A stretch of DNA of 64,000 bases from CADEED01 sp035502995 (GCA_035502995.1 DATJTW010000116.1:31336-95335), one strand, 5' to 3'. Shown: positions 1 through 8,954, numbered from the stretch's first letter. The notes: generated by a model not told the origin, from the sequence alone. Made by a program: numbers and translations.

Positions 1-1414
1 CGCGCTTCACGGCCTCCGGATTCGGCGGTCCGAAGAAATTCCGCACCGGCCGGTCCTTCTGCTCCTCGAGCTTGTAGAACGACGGGAAGTCCTGGTTCAG
101 CAGATAGAGCATGCCGGCGCCGGGATTCGCCGCCGTGTTGCCCCAGTTCGTGCCGCCGACCGCGCCGGGCACCACGGCGCTCTCGACGAGCGCCGGCGGA
201 TTGAACAGGCCGGTGCGCGCCTTCGAGATGCGCTCGCGCCAGCTCGCGCGCTCGGCGTCGGTGATGAAGTACGGCGTGAGGTCGTCCGGCTTCACGATCT
301 GCCGCGCGGTCGGCTCGAGCACGGGGAACGGCTGCGTCGGCCACGACTGCTCGCCCGGCACGTCGCTCTTCGGCACGGGCCGCTCTTCGATCGGCCACAC
401 CGGCTTGCCGGTGACGCGGTCGAACACGAACACGAAACCCTGCTTGGTCGCCTGCGCCACGGCGTCTATCTTCCTGCCGTCCTTGCGCACCGTCAGCAGC
501 TGCGGCGCGGCCGTCGGGTCGTAGTCCCAGAGATCGTGGTGGACCATCTGGAAATGCCACAGCCGCTTGCCGGTCTTCGCGTCCAGCGCCACGAGGCAGT
601 CGCTGAAGAGATTCATGCCGATGCGGTCGGCGCCGTAGTAGTCGTACGTCGGCGATGACACTGGTAGATAGACGATGCCGCGCCTGGCGTCGACGCTCAT
701 CTCGCCCCAGACGTTCACGCCGCCGGCGTATTTCCACGCGTCCTTGGGCCACGTGTCGTAACCGAACTCGCCCGGCTGCGGAATCGTGTGGAACGTCCAC
801 GCGAGCTTGCCGGTGATCACGTCGTATGCACGCACGTGCCCGGGCGCCGAGAAATACCCCTCGCCCGGCGAGCTGCCGAGGATGATGAGGTTGCCGACCA
901 CGCGTCCCGGCGTCGCCGACGCCACGCGGCGGATGGTCGCCGGATCGCGATCCAGCCCGACGCGCAGATCCACCGCGCCGTTCGTGCCGAACGTCGTCAC
1001 GGTCTTGCCCGTCTTCGCGTCGATCGCCTGCAGCAGGTCGTCCATCACGAACAACAGCCGCCGCTGCCGGCCGTCGCGGCTCTTCCAGAAATTGATGCCG
1101 CGGTTGGTGATGCCGCGCAGGTTCGCGTGGATCCACAGCTCCTGCCGCGTCTTCACGTCGATCGCCACCAGCGAGCTGCCCTTCGCCAGCACGTACATCA
1201 CGCCATCGACGATCACCGGGTTGAACTGGTACGCGCGCTCGTCGTTCGTCGGATACGTCCACAACGGCGCGAGCTGCGCGACGTTCTGCTTCGTGAGGTC
1301 GGGCGTCACGGCGAATTTCGCCTGGTCCGGCGAGCCGCCGTAGTCGGGCCACTCGGCGGCAGGTGATACCGATACCATCGACAGCAACAGCGCAGTAGCT
1401 AGAGAGAGGCGCAT
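1..1414 (-). CDS. PQQ-dependent quinoprotein dehydrogenase-like beta-propeller protein (C-terminus beyond window)
   Basis: Translating the minus strand from the ATG at 1414 gives an uninterrupted frame of about 471 codons to the window edge. It begins with a signal peptide (MRLSLATALLLSMVSVSPAA), so the product should be periplasmic. Repeated blades such as 'VLAKGSSLVAIDVKTRQELW' and the stretch HFQMVHHDLWDYD near residue 270 are typical of the glucose/quinate quinoprotein dehydrogenase family, which oxidises sugars or alcohols using PQQ. I see no cytochrome c motif in the visible part. The substrate cannot be told. Its ATG lies one base after the stop of the ThuA-domain gene, so the two form an operon and may act on related sugar-like compounds. 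Confidence 0.85.
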   Translation of the reverse strand, partial: MRLSLATALLLSMVSVSPAAEWPDYGGSPDQAKFAVTPDLTKQNVAQLAPLWTYPTNDERAYQFNPVIVDGVMYVLAKGSSLVAIDVKTRQELWIHANLRGITNRGINFWKSRDGRQRRLLFVMDDLLQAIDAKTGKTVTTFGTNGAVDLRVGLDRDPATIRRVASATPGRVVGNLIILGSSPGEGYFSAPGHVRAYDVITGKLAWTFHTIPQPGEFGYDTWPKDAWKYAGGVNVWGEMSVDARRGIVYLPVSSPTYDYYGADRIGMNLFSDCLVALDAKTGKRLWHFQMVHHDLWDYDPTAAPQLLTVRKDGRKIDAVAQATKQGFVFVFDRVTGKPVWPIEERPVPKSDVPGEQSWPTQPFPVLEPTARQIVKPDDLTPYFITDAERASWRERISKARTGLFNPPALVESAVVPGAVGGTNWGNTAANPGAGMLYLLNQDFPSFYKLEEQKDRPVRNFFGPPNPEAVKR

Positions 1415-1415
1415 G

Positions 1416-2312
1416 TCAGTGGGCCGCGCGCGGAGTGACGTCGCTGACGTCGGGAGTCGGCGAATCGACGCCGGCCTTCGGCACCTCGAGGTGCGCCGCC
1501 CAGGCGATGCCGTTCAACAGGAACTTGCGGTAGTTGTCGAGCGCGAGGTTGTCGCGGAAGTCGAGCCCGCCGAACACGAAGCCGCGGCCGCCGTCGTCGC
1601 GCTGGTACGCCCACGATGCGATCTGCGGCCCGACCTTGAACTTGTCCGCCGTCGGCGTCGCGAGGATGAGGTCCGTGCGGCGCTTGTCATTCGGCAGCAG
1701 GAACCGGCAGAAGATCTCGTCGCGATATTTCCAGGGCTTCACGCCGCGCAGGATCGGGTGGCGTTTGTTCTCGAGCGCCATCTTCCAGTCGTCCTGCGGA
1801 TTCTTCGAACCGATCTGCACCCACAGGCCGCCAGTCCAGTTGAGGTAGTAGTCACGCGCGCGCCAGTTCTCGACCCAGTTCGCGTAATGCAGCACGACGA
1901 TGCCGATCTTCTGCGCCCTGATCTTCTCGTCGAGCGACTTCAGCCACGCCGTGGTCGCTTCGTCGTAGCCGCGGCCGTTCGTCGTCGGGTTCGGCGGGAA
2001 CAGCGGATGCGTTTCGTTCTCCGCGCGATCCGAGCTGCTGTCGATGACGATCGCAGTGACGCCGTCGAGCACGGCCAAATCCTGCGGCAGGCGGCCGTTG
2101 ATGACCTCGGTCTTCACGCCCTTCAGGTTGGTCGATGCCTCGAGCGAAGCGGCCAACGTGCGCAGGTCGCGTTCGTATTCGTGCCGGCCGGGAAAGCCGT
2201 GATCGCGCGGGCCGGCGAGGAACAGGATCTTCGGATCGGCCGCCGCCGCGGTCTGCACCGCGCCGACTCCCCCGAGAACGCAGATCAACAGGATCATCGT
2301 TGTTCTTTTCAC
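1416..2312 (-). CDS. Secreted ThuA-like domain protein
   Basis: 298 residues. The N-terminus (MKRTTMILLICVLGGVGAVQTAAAA) is a signal peptide. The remainder matches the ThuA fold, a glutamine-amidotransferase-like domain found near sugar and glycoside metabolism: 'KILFLAGPRDHGFPGRHEY' near residue 30, a central 'IGIVVLHYANWVENW', and a C-terminal 'GFVFGGLDFRDN' ending in the final strand. The start is a GTG at 2312; an ATG at 2297 would leave the signal peptide with no basic n-region, so GTG is preferred. The stop is one base from the start of the downstream PQQ enzyme. Paired ThuA and PQQ proteins are common in organisms that degrade plant or algal carbohydrate, but the specific reaction is unknown. 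Confidence 0.8.
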   Translation of the reverse strand: MKRTTMILLICVLGGVGAVQTAAAADPKILFLAGPRDHGFPGRHEYERDLRTLAASLEASTNLKGVKTEVINGRLPQDLAVLDGVTAIVIDSSSDRAENETHPLFPPNPTTNGRGYDEATTAWLKSLDEKIRAQKIGIVVLHYANWVENWRARDYYLNWTGGLWVQIGSKNPQDDWKMALENKRHPILRGVKPWKYRDEIFCRFLLPNDKRRTDLILATPTADKFKVGPQIASWAYQRDDGGRGFVFGGLDFRDNLALDNYRKFLLNGIAWAAHLEVPKAGVDSPTPDVSDVTPRAAH

Positions 2313-2519
2313 GCGCCGAGTTTATGCGATGCCCGTCGCGAAAAACTGCCCGCGCGGCCCCGTACGGACCGCCCCACGGACAATAATCCGCCGCGCGTCT
2401 TGGGGTCCGCAGAAAGTTCCCCGCCGTGGTTCGCAACCCGCTGTCGGTGCGCGCCGCGGCCATCGGGGTTGCCACAATTGATCACCGGATTTTCCCGGCC
2501 CCGCTGCTACGATTCGCGC

Positions 2520-3314
2520 GTGCCTTTCACCGTCTCCCATGCCGCCGCGGTCCTGCCGCTGCAACGCCTCACCCGCTCCCGCATCCCGCTCGCCGCGATG
2601 ATGATCGGCAGCATGGCGCCCGACTTCGGCTACTTCCTGCCGATGGGCGTCGGCCGCGACGACACGCACGACTTCGACGGGTTGTTCCTGTTCTGCCTGC
2701 CGGTGGGTCTCGCCGTGTGGCTGCTGTTCGTGCGCGTGCTCGAGCGGCCGACCATCGAGCTGCTGCCGCAGCGCTGGCGCGAACGCATCCCGCGCTCGGA
2801 TGACGTGTCGCTCAAAGCGCTGGTGCTCGCCGGCATCGGCATCCTGATCGGCGCGCTGACCCATCTCGCCTGGGACGCGTTCACGCACGCGAACACGTCG
2901 GTCAGCGACCTGTTCCCGTTCATCTACGCGAAGATGTTCGAGTTCCGCGGCCGCAACATCCGGCTGTTCCACGTGCTGCAGTACGCGAGCTCGGTCGGCG
3001 GCCTGCTGGCGCTGGCGTGGTGGGGATGGCGATTGAAGGACGCGCCGCTGCCGAAGAAGCCGGTGACGGCGCCCGTCCGCAATTTCGATTTCCTCACCGA
3101 CCGCGCGCGCATCGCTGCGGTGGCCGGCGTGATCGGGACGTCAGCCGGCGTGGCGCTGCTGACGTTCGTCGCCACCCGCGGCATCCCGATCGAACACCGC
3201 GTGTTCTATCTCATCACCCACAGCATGACCGCGGGCCTGATGGCGTGGTGCGTGGTCGCCGTTCTGATCAACCGCACCGCGGTTCGTCAGGCCGCTTCGA
3301 CCGGCGGCTTGTAG
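2520..3314 (+). CDS. DUF4184 family integral membrane protein
   Basis: 264 residues starting at GTG 2520 with 'MPFTVSHAAAVLPL', the characteristic start of the DUF4184 family, which defines this start. Several hydrophobic helices are visible (about residues 48-68, 105-125, 160-175, 205-225, 235-255) with the family motif 'LTHLAWDAFTHANTSVSD' near residue 125. His/Asp residues in 'SHAAAVLP', 'APDFGYF' and 'THLAWDAFTH' resemble metal-dependent membrane hydrolases, but no activity is established for this family. The last 28 bases overlap the end of msrA on the other strand, so the two genes converge. Upstream, 207 bases separate it from the divergent ThuA gene and presumably hold both promoters. 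Confidence 0.8.
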   Translation: MPFTVSHAAAVLPLQRLTRSRIPLAAMMIGSMAPDFGYFLPMGVGRDDTHDFDGLFLFCLPVGLAVWLLFVRVLERPTIELLPQRWRERIPRSDDVSLKALVLAGIGILIGALTHLAWDAFTHANTSVSDLFPFIYAKMFEFRGRNIRLFHVLQYASSVGGLLALAWWGWRLKDAPLPKKPVTAPVRNFDFLTDRARIAAVAGVIGTSAGVALLTFVATRGIPIEHRVFYLITHSMTAGLMAWCVVAVLINRTAVRQAASTGGL

Positions 3315-3937
3315 GTCACGCCGCAGCCGCCGAGCCCGCAGTACCCGTTCGGGTTCTTCGCCAGGTACTGCTGGTGGTATTCCTCGGCGTAGTAGTACTC
3401 GGGCGCGTCGAGGATCTCGGTGGTGATCGTGCCGCGATGAGCGGCCGTCAGCGCCGCCTGGTAGGCGCGCTTGCTGGCCTCCGCCGCCTTCTTCTGCGCG
3501 TCGCTGTACACGTAGATGGCCGAACGGTACTGCGTGCCGACGTCGTTGCCCTGGCGCATGCCCTGCGTCGGGTCGTGCGATTCCCAGAACGTCTTCAACA
3601 GCTGGTCGATGCCGACCTTGGCCGGGTCGTAGACCACGCGCACGACCTCGGTATGGCCGGTGCGGCCGGAGCAGACCTCTTCATAGGACGCGTTCGGGGT
3701 GTGGCCGCCCGCGTAGCCGACCGACGTCGTGACCACGCCCGGCACCTGCCAGAACTTGCGCTCGGCGCCCCAGAAGCAGCCCAGGCCGAAGAGCACTTCC
3801 TCGAGGCCGTTGACCGCGGGTTGTTTGATCTGCGAGCCGTTGACGAAGTGCTTGCCGCCCAGCGGCGTCGGCGTCGCGCGGCCGGGCAGCGCCTCGTCGC
3901 GCGCCGGGATCGAGGTCTTCTTGCTGAGGAGGGCCAT
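3287..3937 (-). CDS. msrA: Peptide-methionine (S)-S-oxide reductase MsrA
   Basis: 216 residues. MsrA reduces the S-form of methionine sulfoxide in proteins and free methionine, repairing oxidative damage with thioredoxin as electron donor. The catalytic motif GCFWG is present with Cys54, followed by 'GYAGGHTPNASYEEVCSGRTGH', and two candidate resolving cysteines lie near the C-terminus (Cys200 and Cys205 in GYCGLGGCGVTY). The length fits the longer MsrA class with an N-terminal extension (residues 1-45); there is no obvious signal peptide, so it is probably cytosolic. The start ATG follows AGGAGG-like sequence in the first codons' neighbourhood only weakly. Its 3' end overlaps the convergent DUF4184 gene by 28 bases. 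Confidence 0.95.
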   Translation of the reverse strand: MALLSKKTSIPARDEALPGRATPTPLGGKHFVNGSQIKQPAVNGLEEVLFGLGCFWGAERKFWQVPGVVTTSVGYAGGHTPNASYEEVCSGRTGHTEVVRVVYDPAKVGIDQLLKTFWESHDPTQGMRQGNDVGTQYRSAIYVYSDAQKKAAEASKRAYQAALTAAHRGTITTEILDAPEYYYAEEYHQQYLAKNPNGYCGLGGCGVTYKPPVEAA

Positions 3938-4018
3938 GGGGTCTCCACTCGGAATCGGGGTTGGCCAGCAGTGTGGGGTCGTGTCCGCGTTTACTCAAGA
4001 CGTTACACTGCCGCGCGC

Positions 4019-4594
4019 ATGACGGAATCCGCCAGTACCCCGCGTTTACGGGCCACGTTCGCCATCTATCTCGGCCTGGTCGCCGCCACGGCCATCATTG
4101 GGCCCGACCTGGTCGGGAACACGACGTATTACCTCAGCGGCGTGCTCGGGTTCCTGTGCGTTGCGCTGGCCTGCCTGGGGCGGCTGTGGAGCTCGGTGTT
4201 CATCGCCGGGCACAAGGACGAATCGCTGGTGGTCACCGGGCCGTATGCGCGGCTGCGGCACCCGCTGTACGCGTGCTCCATCCTCGGTGCGTTCGGGTTG
4301 GGGTTGACCAGCCGGTCGATCCTGCTGTGCATCATCGTCGTCGCGTTGATCTCGTCGCTGGTGGTGTACGCGGCGTCCTGCGAGGAGCAGTTCCTGGCGG
4401 AGCAGTTCCCCGAGACGTTCGCGGCGTACGTCGCCGCTGTGCCGCACAAGTGGTGGCCCGGCGCGTCGCGCGCGGCGTTGCCGGAGACGCTTGACGTGCG
4501 GCCCGCCGTGTTCTGGAAGGCGTTCCTCGATGCGGCGTCGTTCTTCGCGTTATGGGTGCTGGTATCGCTCGCGGCGGAAGTGCGACTGGGCTGA
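4019..4594 (+). CDS. Isoprenylcysteine carboxyl methyltransferase (ICMT)-like membrane protein
   Basis: 191 residues with about five hydrophobic segments. The stretch 'VVTGPYARLRHPLYACSIL' (residues about 71-89) and 'EEQFLAEQFPETFAAYVAAVPHKWWP' region (about 121-146) match the conserved C-terminal catalytic half of the ICMT/phosphatidylethanolamine N-methyltransferase superfamily, which uses S-adenosylmethionine for methylation at the membrane. The RHP and E...Y...VP motifs that bind the cofactor are intact. The bacterial substrate is unknown, since bacteria lack prenylated CaaX proteins. It stands alone, divergent from msrA, with a 42-base gap to the downstream META-domain gene. Confidence 0.78.
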   Translation: MTESASTPRLRATFAIYLGLVAATAIIGPDLVGNTTYYLSGVLGFLCVALACLGRLWSSVFIAGHKDESLVVTGPYARLRHPLYACSILGAFGLGLTSRSILLCIIVVALISSLVVYAASCEEQFLAEQFPETFAAYVAAVPHKWWPGASRAALPETLDVRPAVFWKAFLDAASFFALWVLVSLAAEVRLG

Positions 4595-4636
4595 CTCCTA
4601 TTGCGGTGGCTCGCGGTGCGGAGCAGGCTCGCGCGC

Positions 4637-5119
4637 ATGAAGACACGCCGTCTGCCGGGATGGATCGCGGGGCCGACGTTCGCCGCCGTCGGGCTAACAA
4701 CCTTGACGGGCCTGGCCGCCTGTTCGCTGGTCAATCCACCGCCGCCCGTGCTGGCGCGCGCCGCGTCGGTGACCCTGCTCGATACGCCGTGGCGGCTGAC
4801 GCGGTTGGGGGATCGGATGATCGACAATCCCGCGGGTGAGCGCGCGGTGATGTTGACGCTGGCGTCGTCCAGCAATGCCGTGACGGGGAATTCCGGCTGC
4901 AACCGGATGTTCGGCCACTACGCGTTGGAGAACGACATGCTGAAGTTCGACGGCCTCGGCGGAACGAAGATGTTCTGCGAGGGGCGGATGGAGCTGGAGC
5001 AGTCGGTGAACAATGCGCTGATGGCGACGATCAGCTGGAAGATCACGGATCAGGTGCTGGAGTTGCGGGATGAGACTAACAAGGCGGTGGCGACGTTCAA
5101 GGCCGACTTGAATCGCTAG
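4637..5119 (+). CDS. META domain lipoprotein (HslJ-like)
   Basis: 160 residues from ATG 4637. This start gives a clean lipoprotein signal (MKTRRLPG... ending TGLAAC, lipobox Cys29); an in-frame start 36 bases upstream would add a non-signal extension. The mature part carries one META domain: 'LLDTPWRLTRLG', 'NAVTGNSGCNRMFGHY' and 'GTKMFCEGRMELEQSVNNAL', as in HslJ, a heat-shock protein linked to novobiocin resistance in Escherichia coli. The two cysteines (GCNR and MFCEG) could form a disulfide. Likely anchored in the outer membrane facing the periplasm. Function of the domain is poorly known. Confidence 0.82.
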   Translation: MKTRRLPGWIAGPTFAAVGLTTLTGLAACSLVNPPPPVLARAASVTLLDTPWRLTRLGDRMIDNPAGERAVMLTLASSSNAVTGNSGCNRMFGHYALENDMLKFDGLGGTKMFCEGRMELEQSVNNALMATISWKITDQVLELRDETNKAVATFKADLNR

Positions 5120-5482
5120 GACGATCGTCCGTCTCGGACCTACATTCAGAAGCGCAGCGGAACTCGCGGCGTGGCAAGCCAACTAGGCTCACGCACATCT
5201 GGCAACGGAGGTTCTCAATCGCCGCGATAAGGTGGGACCAACTACCACTTGCCGACACCGGGCTTGGATGCGATCCTGCGCGGCCTCACCGATGTCGGTC
5301 GCGACGCCGAGCGATAGCGCGAAGTCAATCAGCAAAAGATGACGTCGTTGAACCGGCTCAAGTGTGAACACATCCAGCAGGCATAGGCGCGACTGCCGGG
5401 AACAAAACTGCAGCGTAGCGTTTTGCGCGGTGAAGACTTCAAATTGGACTCGAGCCGAAGGTGAGCCTGAACCGCTCGGCTT
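5120..5482. other. Gene-poor stretch with no supported gene
   Basis: This 363-base gap between the META lipoprotein and the next gene has visibly more A and T than its surroundings. The only frame of any length (60 codons on the minus strand, 5189-5371) shows no recognisable family, signal or ribosome site. A plus-strand stretch near 5260-5385 reads like protein in pieces interrupted by stops and may be a decayed gene, but I cannot name it. No terminator or repeat is obvious. Confidence 0.5.
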
Positions 5483-6037
5483 TCACGAATACTCATCTAG
5501 GATCTTAAAGACAAGCTGTTTGCCCGGGCCGCAGAAGTAGCGAAAATCGCCATTCGGGTTCTCAACCTTGCGTACTTCGATCTGATTGAGGGGAATAAAT
5601 ATTTCTCCCTCCTCACGCAAAACCGCCGCGTGCCCGTTTGCAACCATGTCCGCGACCAAGCGACGCAAACTGAACGCAAGAAGCTGATCAGCGAGCGCAA
5701 GCTTCATGATGTCCTGATCTTGCAGAAGCTGGGGCTCACGCTCCAAGACTGGCAACAGTCCAGCCAACCCGATGTCAGCGTTCTGCGAACGAAGATATTC
5801 CTTCGCTGCGACCGCAGTGAATAAGATCCGGTGACGCTCGGCATCAAAGTAGTACATCGGGCCGGGCTCGCGGGTCGGTAGCACAACCGATGTCGCATCT
5901 AACAACCGGCTGAACTTTGAGCCCGAACCCGCTCCGCATTCACCCTCGATCCGCGCGACACCTACTGCATTGCAAGCGCCCAGTGCGCTGGCGGCCAGCG
6001 CTACGAAAAAGTTGCTGAAAAGAATTTTTTCTTTCAC
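5483..6037 (-). CDS. Hypothetical lipoprotein or secreted protein
   Basis: 184 residues from GTG 6037, chosen because GAGG lies eight bases upstream and because it gives a good lipoprotein signal (MKEKILFSNFFVALAASALGAC, lipobox ALGAC). A GTG at 6085 would bury that signal behind 16 polar residues. The mature protein has no family I recognise; it contains 'YYFDAERHRILFTAVAAKEYL', an acidic 'LREEGEIFIPLNQIEVRKVENPNGDFRYFCGPGKQLVFKI' tail region rich in strand-forming residues, and two cysteines. Its codon usage is less GC-biased than its neighbours, and it sits beside the AT-richer gap, which suggests acquisition by transfer. Confidence 0.6.
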   Translation of the reverse strand: MKEKILFSNFFVALAASALGACNAVGVARIEGECGAGSGSKFSRLLDATSVVLPTREPGPMYYFDAERHRILFTAVAAKEYLRSQNADIGLAGLLPVLEREPQLLQDQDIMKLALADQLLAFSLRRLVADMVANGHAAVLREEGEIFIPLNQIEVRKVENPNGDFRYFCGPGKQLVFKILDEYS

Positions 6038-6093
6038 TTGTCTGGCCTCGAAATTCCGCCAGTCATTGACGAATTTCGCCGCCACTCAACCAC

Positions 6094-6402
6094 TCACTGC
6101 CCCTTCGCTGCACACCGATACTCCCGCGTCACCCGCGTCTTCTTGCACAAATCCCTCTCCCCCTCGATGCAGGTATCGTGCTCTCCGTTCCGCGACGCCG
6201 CCGGATACCCCCAATCCTTGCACCGCTCCTTCGCCATCTCCGCCGCCGCGCGCTCGTCCACCTGCGGACTCTCGAACCGCCGGTACTCGTACGACAGTTG
6301 CACCATCCCCGCCTGCTGGTCGGAATCCGTTTCCGTCCACAGCTTGTAGGTAGTGCATCCCGAGACCGTCAGGGCCAGCACGGCGAGCATCAGGTTCTTC
6401 AT
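6094..6402 (-). CDS. YecR-like lipoprotein
   Basis: 102 residues. A short lipoprotein signal (MKNLMLAVLALTVSGC, lipobox Cys16) is followed by a domain with the YecR signature: 'GMVQLSYEYRRFESPQVDERAA', 'ERCKDWGYPAA' and four further cysteines ending in 'YRCAAKGQ'. In enterobacteria YecR is a small lipoprotein encoded near flagellar genes and controlled by FlhDC; its molecular role is unknown. No flagellar genes are present here. It probably forms a unit with the next lipoprotein gene, 56 bases downstream on the same strand. Confidence 0.72.
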   Translation of the reverse strand: MKNLMLAVLALTVSGCTTYKLWTETDSDQQAGMVQLSYEYRRFESPQVDERAAAEMAKERCKDWGYPAASRNGEHDTCIEGERDLCKKTRVTREYRCAAKGQ

Positions 6403-6507
6403 GGCCTTCCTCGTGGCGAAGTCGATACCGACTGTAGCGTCTTTTCAGACCGGGAAACCGCCGCCGCGTTCTGGCAACTTCCCCGGCGGCACGTTATACA
6501 GGCGTCC

Positions 6508-7011
6508 ATGCATCGCCCCGCGTGGCTCGCATCGTTCGTACTCGCCCTGCTGGCCGCCGGCGCCAGCGGGGCCGACGAGTCTCCGCAGTCCTCCACGGTC
6601 ATCGGCGCGCTGAACCAGCGCCTGGCGCAGGGTTCCGCCGCGCTCGAGGCCGGCCGCTACGAGGAAGGCGTGCGCCTCTCGCTCGAAGGCCTCGACGACA
6701 TCGCCAGCCGCCGCGATCTCGCCGCGGGCCACGCCAACCTCTGCGCCGGCTACGCCGCGCTGAAACGCTTTGACGCTGCCCTGCCCCACTGCAATCGCTC
6801 GATCGAGCTCGACGGCAACAACTGGCGCGCCTTCAACAACCGCGCCGCGGTGTTCGTCGGGCTGCAGCAGTTCGATCTCGCGATGACCGACGTCAACACG
6901 GGCCTGGCGATGGCGCCGGACTCGCCCATCCTCCGCAAGAGTGCCGAAGTGGTGAAGGAACACCGCGACGCCGCGCGACGCGACAAGCGCCGCCGGCCGG
7001 TTCGCGCCTGA
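6508..7011 (+). CDS. Periplasmic TPR-repeat protein
   Basis: 167 residues from ATG 6508. The first 23 residues form a signal peptide (MHRPAWLASFVLALLAAGASGAD). Three tetratricopeptide-like units follow (about residues 38-71, 72-105, 106-139), for example 'ANLCAGYAALKRFDAALPHCNRSIELD' and 'AFNNRAAVFVGLQQFDLAMTDVNTGLAMAP', and a basic tail. TPR units bind protein partners; the partner is unknown. The stop TGA shares its final base with the ATG of the MFS-PlsC fusion, so translation is coupled and the protein may work with that membrane enzyme. Confidence 0.78.
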   Translation: MHRPAWLASFVLALLAAGASGADESPQSSTVIGALNQRLAQGSAALEAGRYEEGVRLSLEGLDDIASRRDLAAGHANLCAGYAALKRFDAALPHCNRSIELDGNNWRAFNNRAAVFVGLQQFDLAMTDVNTGLAMAPDSPILRKSAEVVKEHRDAARRDKRRRPVRA

Positions 7012-8954
7012 TGCCGCTGCCCGAACAGGTGCCCGGCGCGGAAGCGTCGCAGTTCCGGCTGCTCGGCACACGCCGCTTCCTGCCGTTCTTCCTGACGCAA
7101 TTCTTCGGCGCGTTCAACGACAACGTGTTCCGCAACGCGCTGATCGTCACGGTGACGTTCGGCGCGTCGGCGGCGGCGGATGCCAGCCTGATCTCGAACC
7201 TCGCACAGGCGCTGTTCATCCTGCCGTACTTCCTGTTCTCGGCGCTGGCGGGGCAGATCGCGGACAAGTACGAGAAGAGCATGCTGATCCGTCGCACTCG
7301 GCTGGCGGAGGTGGCGTTGATGCTGGGCGCCGCGGCGGCGCTGTACTCGGGGCACGTGCCGACGTTGCTGGGCCTCATCTTCCTGTTAGGCGTGCTGGCG
7401 ACGATCTTCGGGCCGCTGAAGTACTCGTTGATGCCGCAGCACCTGCGCACGAGCGAGCTGGTCGGCGGCAATGCGCTGGTGGACGCGGGGACGTTCATCG
7501 CGATCCTGATCGGCACGATCGCGGGCGGGCTGCTGATCCCGACATCCGATGCGGCGCGCGCGACGATGGAAGCCACGGGCACGAGCCCGATGAACCTGGC
7601 CGCGATCGTCATGATCGTGGTTGCCGCGCTGACTTACGGCTTCGCGCGGCTGATCCCGCGTGCCGAGGCCACGGACCCGGGGTTGAAGATCGACTTCAAC
7701 CCGGTGACGTCGCTGGTCAGTGTCGTGAAGTTCGCGGCGCAGACGCGATCGATCTTTCTCTCGCTGCTGGGCATCTCGTGGTTCTGGCTGGTGGGGGCGC
7801 TGCTGCTGGCCCAACTACCCGCGTATGCGCGCGACGTGCTCGGCGGCGACAAGACGGTGTACACGCTGCTGCTGGCGTCGTTCTCGATCGGCACGGCTAT
7901 CGGCTCGCTGGCCTGCGAAAGGTTGTCAGGCCACAAGGTGGAGATCGGGCTGGTGCCGCTGGGGTCGATCGGCATGACGGTTTGTTTGTTGGACCTGTAC
8001 TTCGAGCATCCGGGCGCCACGGCGGCAGGCGCGACGGCGGTGTCGTGGACGGCGTTCCTCGCCGCCGGCGGCTGGGACATCGCGCTCGACTGCGCGTTGA
8101 TCGGCCTGTTCGGTGGCCTGTTCATCGTGCCGCTGTACGCGCTGATCCTGCACCGCTCGGCCGAGAGCCACCGCGCGCGCGTGATCGCCTGCAACAACAT
8201 CCTGAACGCGGGGTTCATGGTGATCGCGGCGGCGCTGGCGATCGTGTGGCTGGACGTGCTGAAGCTGTCGATCCCGCAGCTGTTCATCCTGGCGGCGGTG
8301 CTGAACGCGGCGGTGGCGACGTATATCTACTCGCTGGTGCCCGAGTTCCTGATGCGGTTCCTGTCGTGGGTGCTGGTCAACGTGATGTACCGCATCCGCG
8401 TGCGCGGGCTGGAGAACATCCCGGAGCACGGGCCGGCGCTGATCGTCAGCAACCACGTGAGCTTCATGGATGCGCTGGTGATCGGCGGCAGCGTGCGGCG
8501 GCCGGTGCGGTTCGTGATGGATCACAACATCTTCAAGATCCCGATGATGGGGTTCATCTTCCGCACGGCGCGGGCGATCCCGATCGCGCCGGCGCGCGAG
8601 GATGCGAACGCGTTGAAGCAGGCGTTCGACCAGATCGATGCGGAGCTCGCGGCGGGTGAGATCGTCTGCATCTTCCCGGAGGGGAAGCTGACGCGCGATG
8701 GCGAGATGAACGAGTTCAAGACGGGCGTGGAGCGGATCCTGGAGCGCCGGCCGGTGCCGGTGATTCCGCTGGCGCTGCGCGGGTTGTGGGGCAGCTTTTT
8801 CAGCCGGCGCGGCGGCAAGCCGGCGATGACGCAGCTGCCGACGCGGTTCTGGTCGAAGATCGAGGTGGTGGTGACGGCGCCGGTGCCTGGTGATGATGCG
8901 AGTGCGACGGGGCTGCAGAAGATCGTGTCCGGTCTGCGCGGCGAGTGGCAGTAG
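7011..8954 (+). CDS. MFS transporter fused to 1-acyl-glycerol-3-phosphate acyltransferase (LplT-PlsC type)
   Basis: 647 residues in two parts. Residues about 20-430 form a 12-helix major facilitator domain starting 'FFGAFNDNVFRNALIV', the LplT lysophospholipid flippase signature. Residues about 455-640 form a PlsC acyltransferase with the catalytic HX4D motif NHVSFMD (His near 482) and the substrate motif FPEGKLTRDG (near 555). The predicted job is to bring lysophospholipid inward and re-acylate it at the inner membrane. Many relatives carry a third acyl-ACP synthetase (Aas) domain; here the protein ends after PlsC. Start and stop overlap both neighbours (TGATG upstream, about 10 bases downstream), giving a three-gene operon. 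Confidence 0.92.
   Translation: MPLPEQVPGAEASQFRLLGTRRFLPFFLTQFFGAFNDNVFRNALIVTVTFGASAAADASLISNLAQALFILPYFLFSALAGQIADKYEKSMLIRRTRLAEVALMLGAAAALYSGHVPTLLGLIFLLGVLATIFGPLKYSLMPQHLRTSELVGGNALVDAGTFIAILIGTIAGGLLIPTSDAARATMEATGTSPMNLAAIVMIVVAALTYGFARLIPRAEATDPGLKIDFNPVTSLVSVVKFAAQTRSIFLSLLGISWFWLVGALLLAQLPAYARDVLGGDKTVYTLLLASFSIGTAIGSLACERLSGHKVEIGLVPLGSIGMTVCLLDLYFEHPGATAAGATAVSWTAFLAAGGWDIALDCALIGLFGGLFIVPLYALILHRSAESHRARVIACNNILNAGFMVIAAALAIVWLDVLKLSIPQLFILAAVLNAAVATYIYSLVPEFLMRFLSWVLVNVMYRIRVRGLENIPEHGPALIVSNHVSFMDALVIGGSVRRPVRFVMDHNIFKIPMMGFIFRTARAIPIAPAREDANALKQAFDQIDAELAAGEIVCIFPEGKLTRDGEMNEFKTGVERILERRPVPVIPLALRGLWGSFFSRRGGKPAMTQLPTRFWSKIEVVVTAPVPGDDASATGLQKIVSGLRGEWQ

Noticed and set aside
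1413..2519. Long plus-strand open frame leading into the DUF4184 gene
   Set aside because: It is antisense to the ThuA-domain gene, is Arg/Val/Ala-rich as expected from the complement of GC-rich coding sequence, and the DUF4184 family start (MPFTVSHAA) fits GTG 2520.
5189..5371. 60-codon minus-strand frame in the gene-poor pocket
   Set aside because: No ribosome site, family, signal peptide or coding bias; retained only as a description of the gap.
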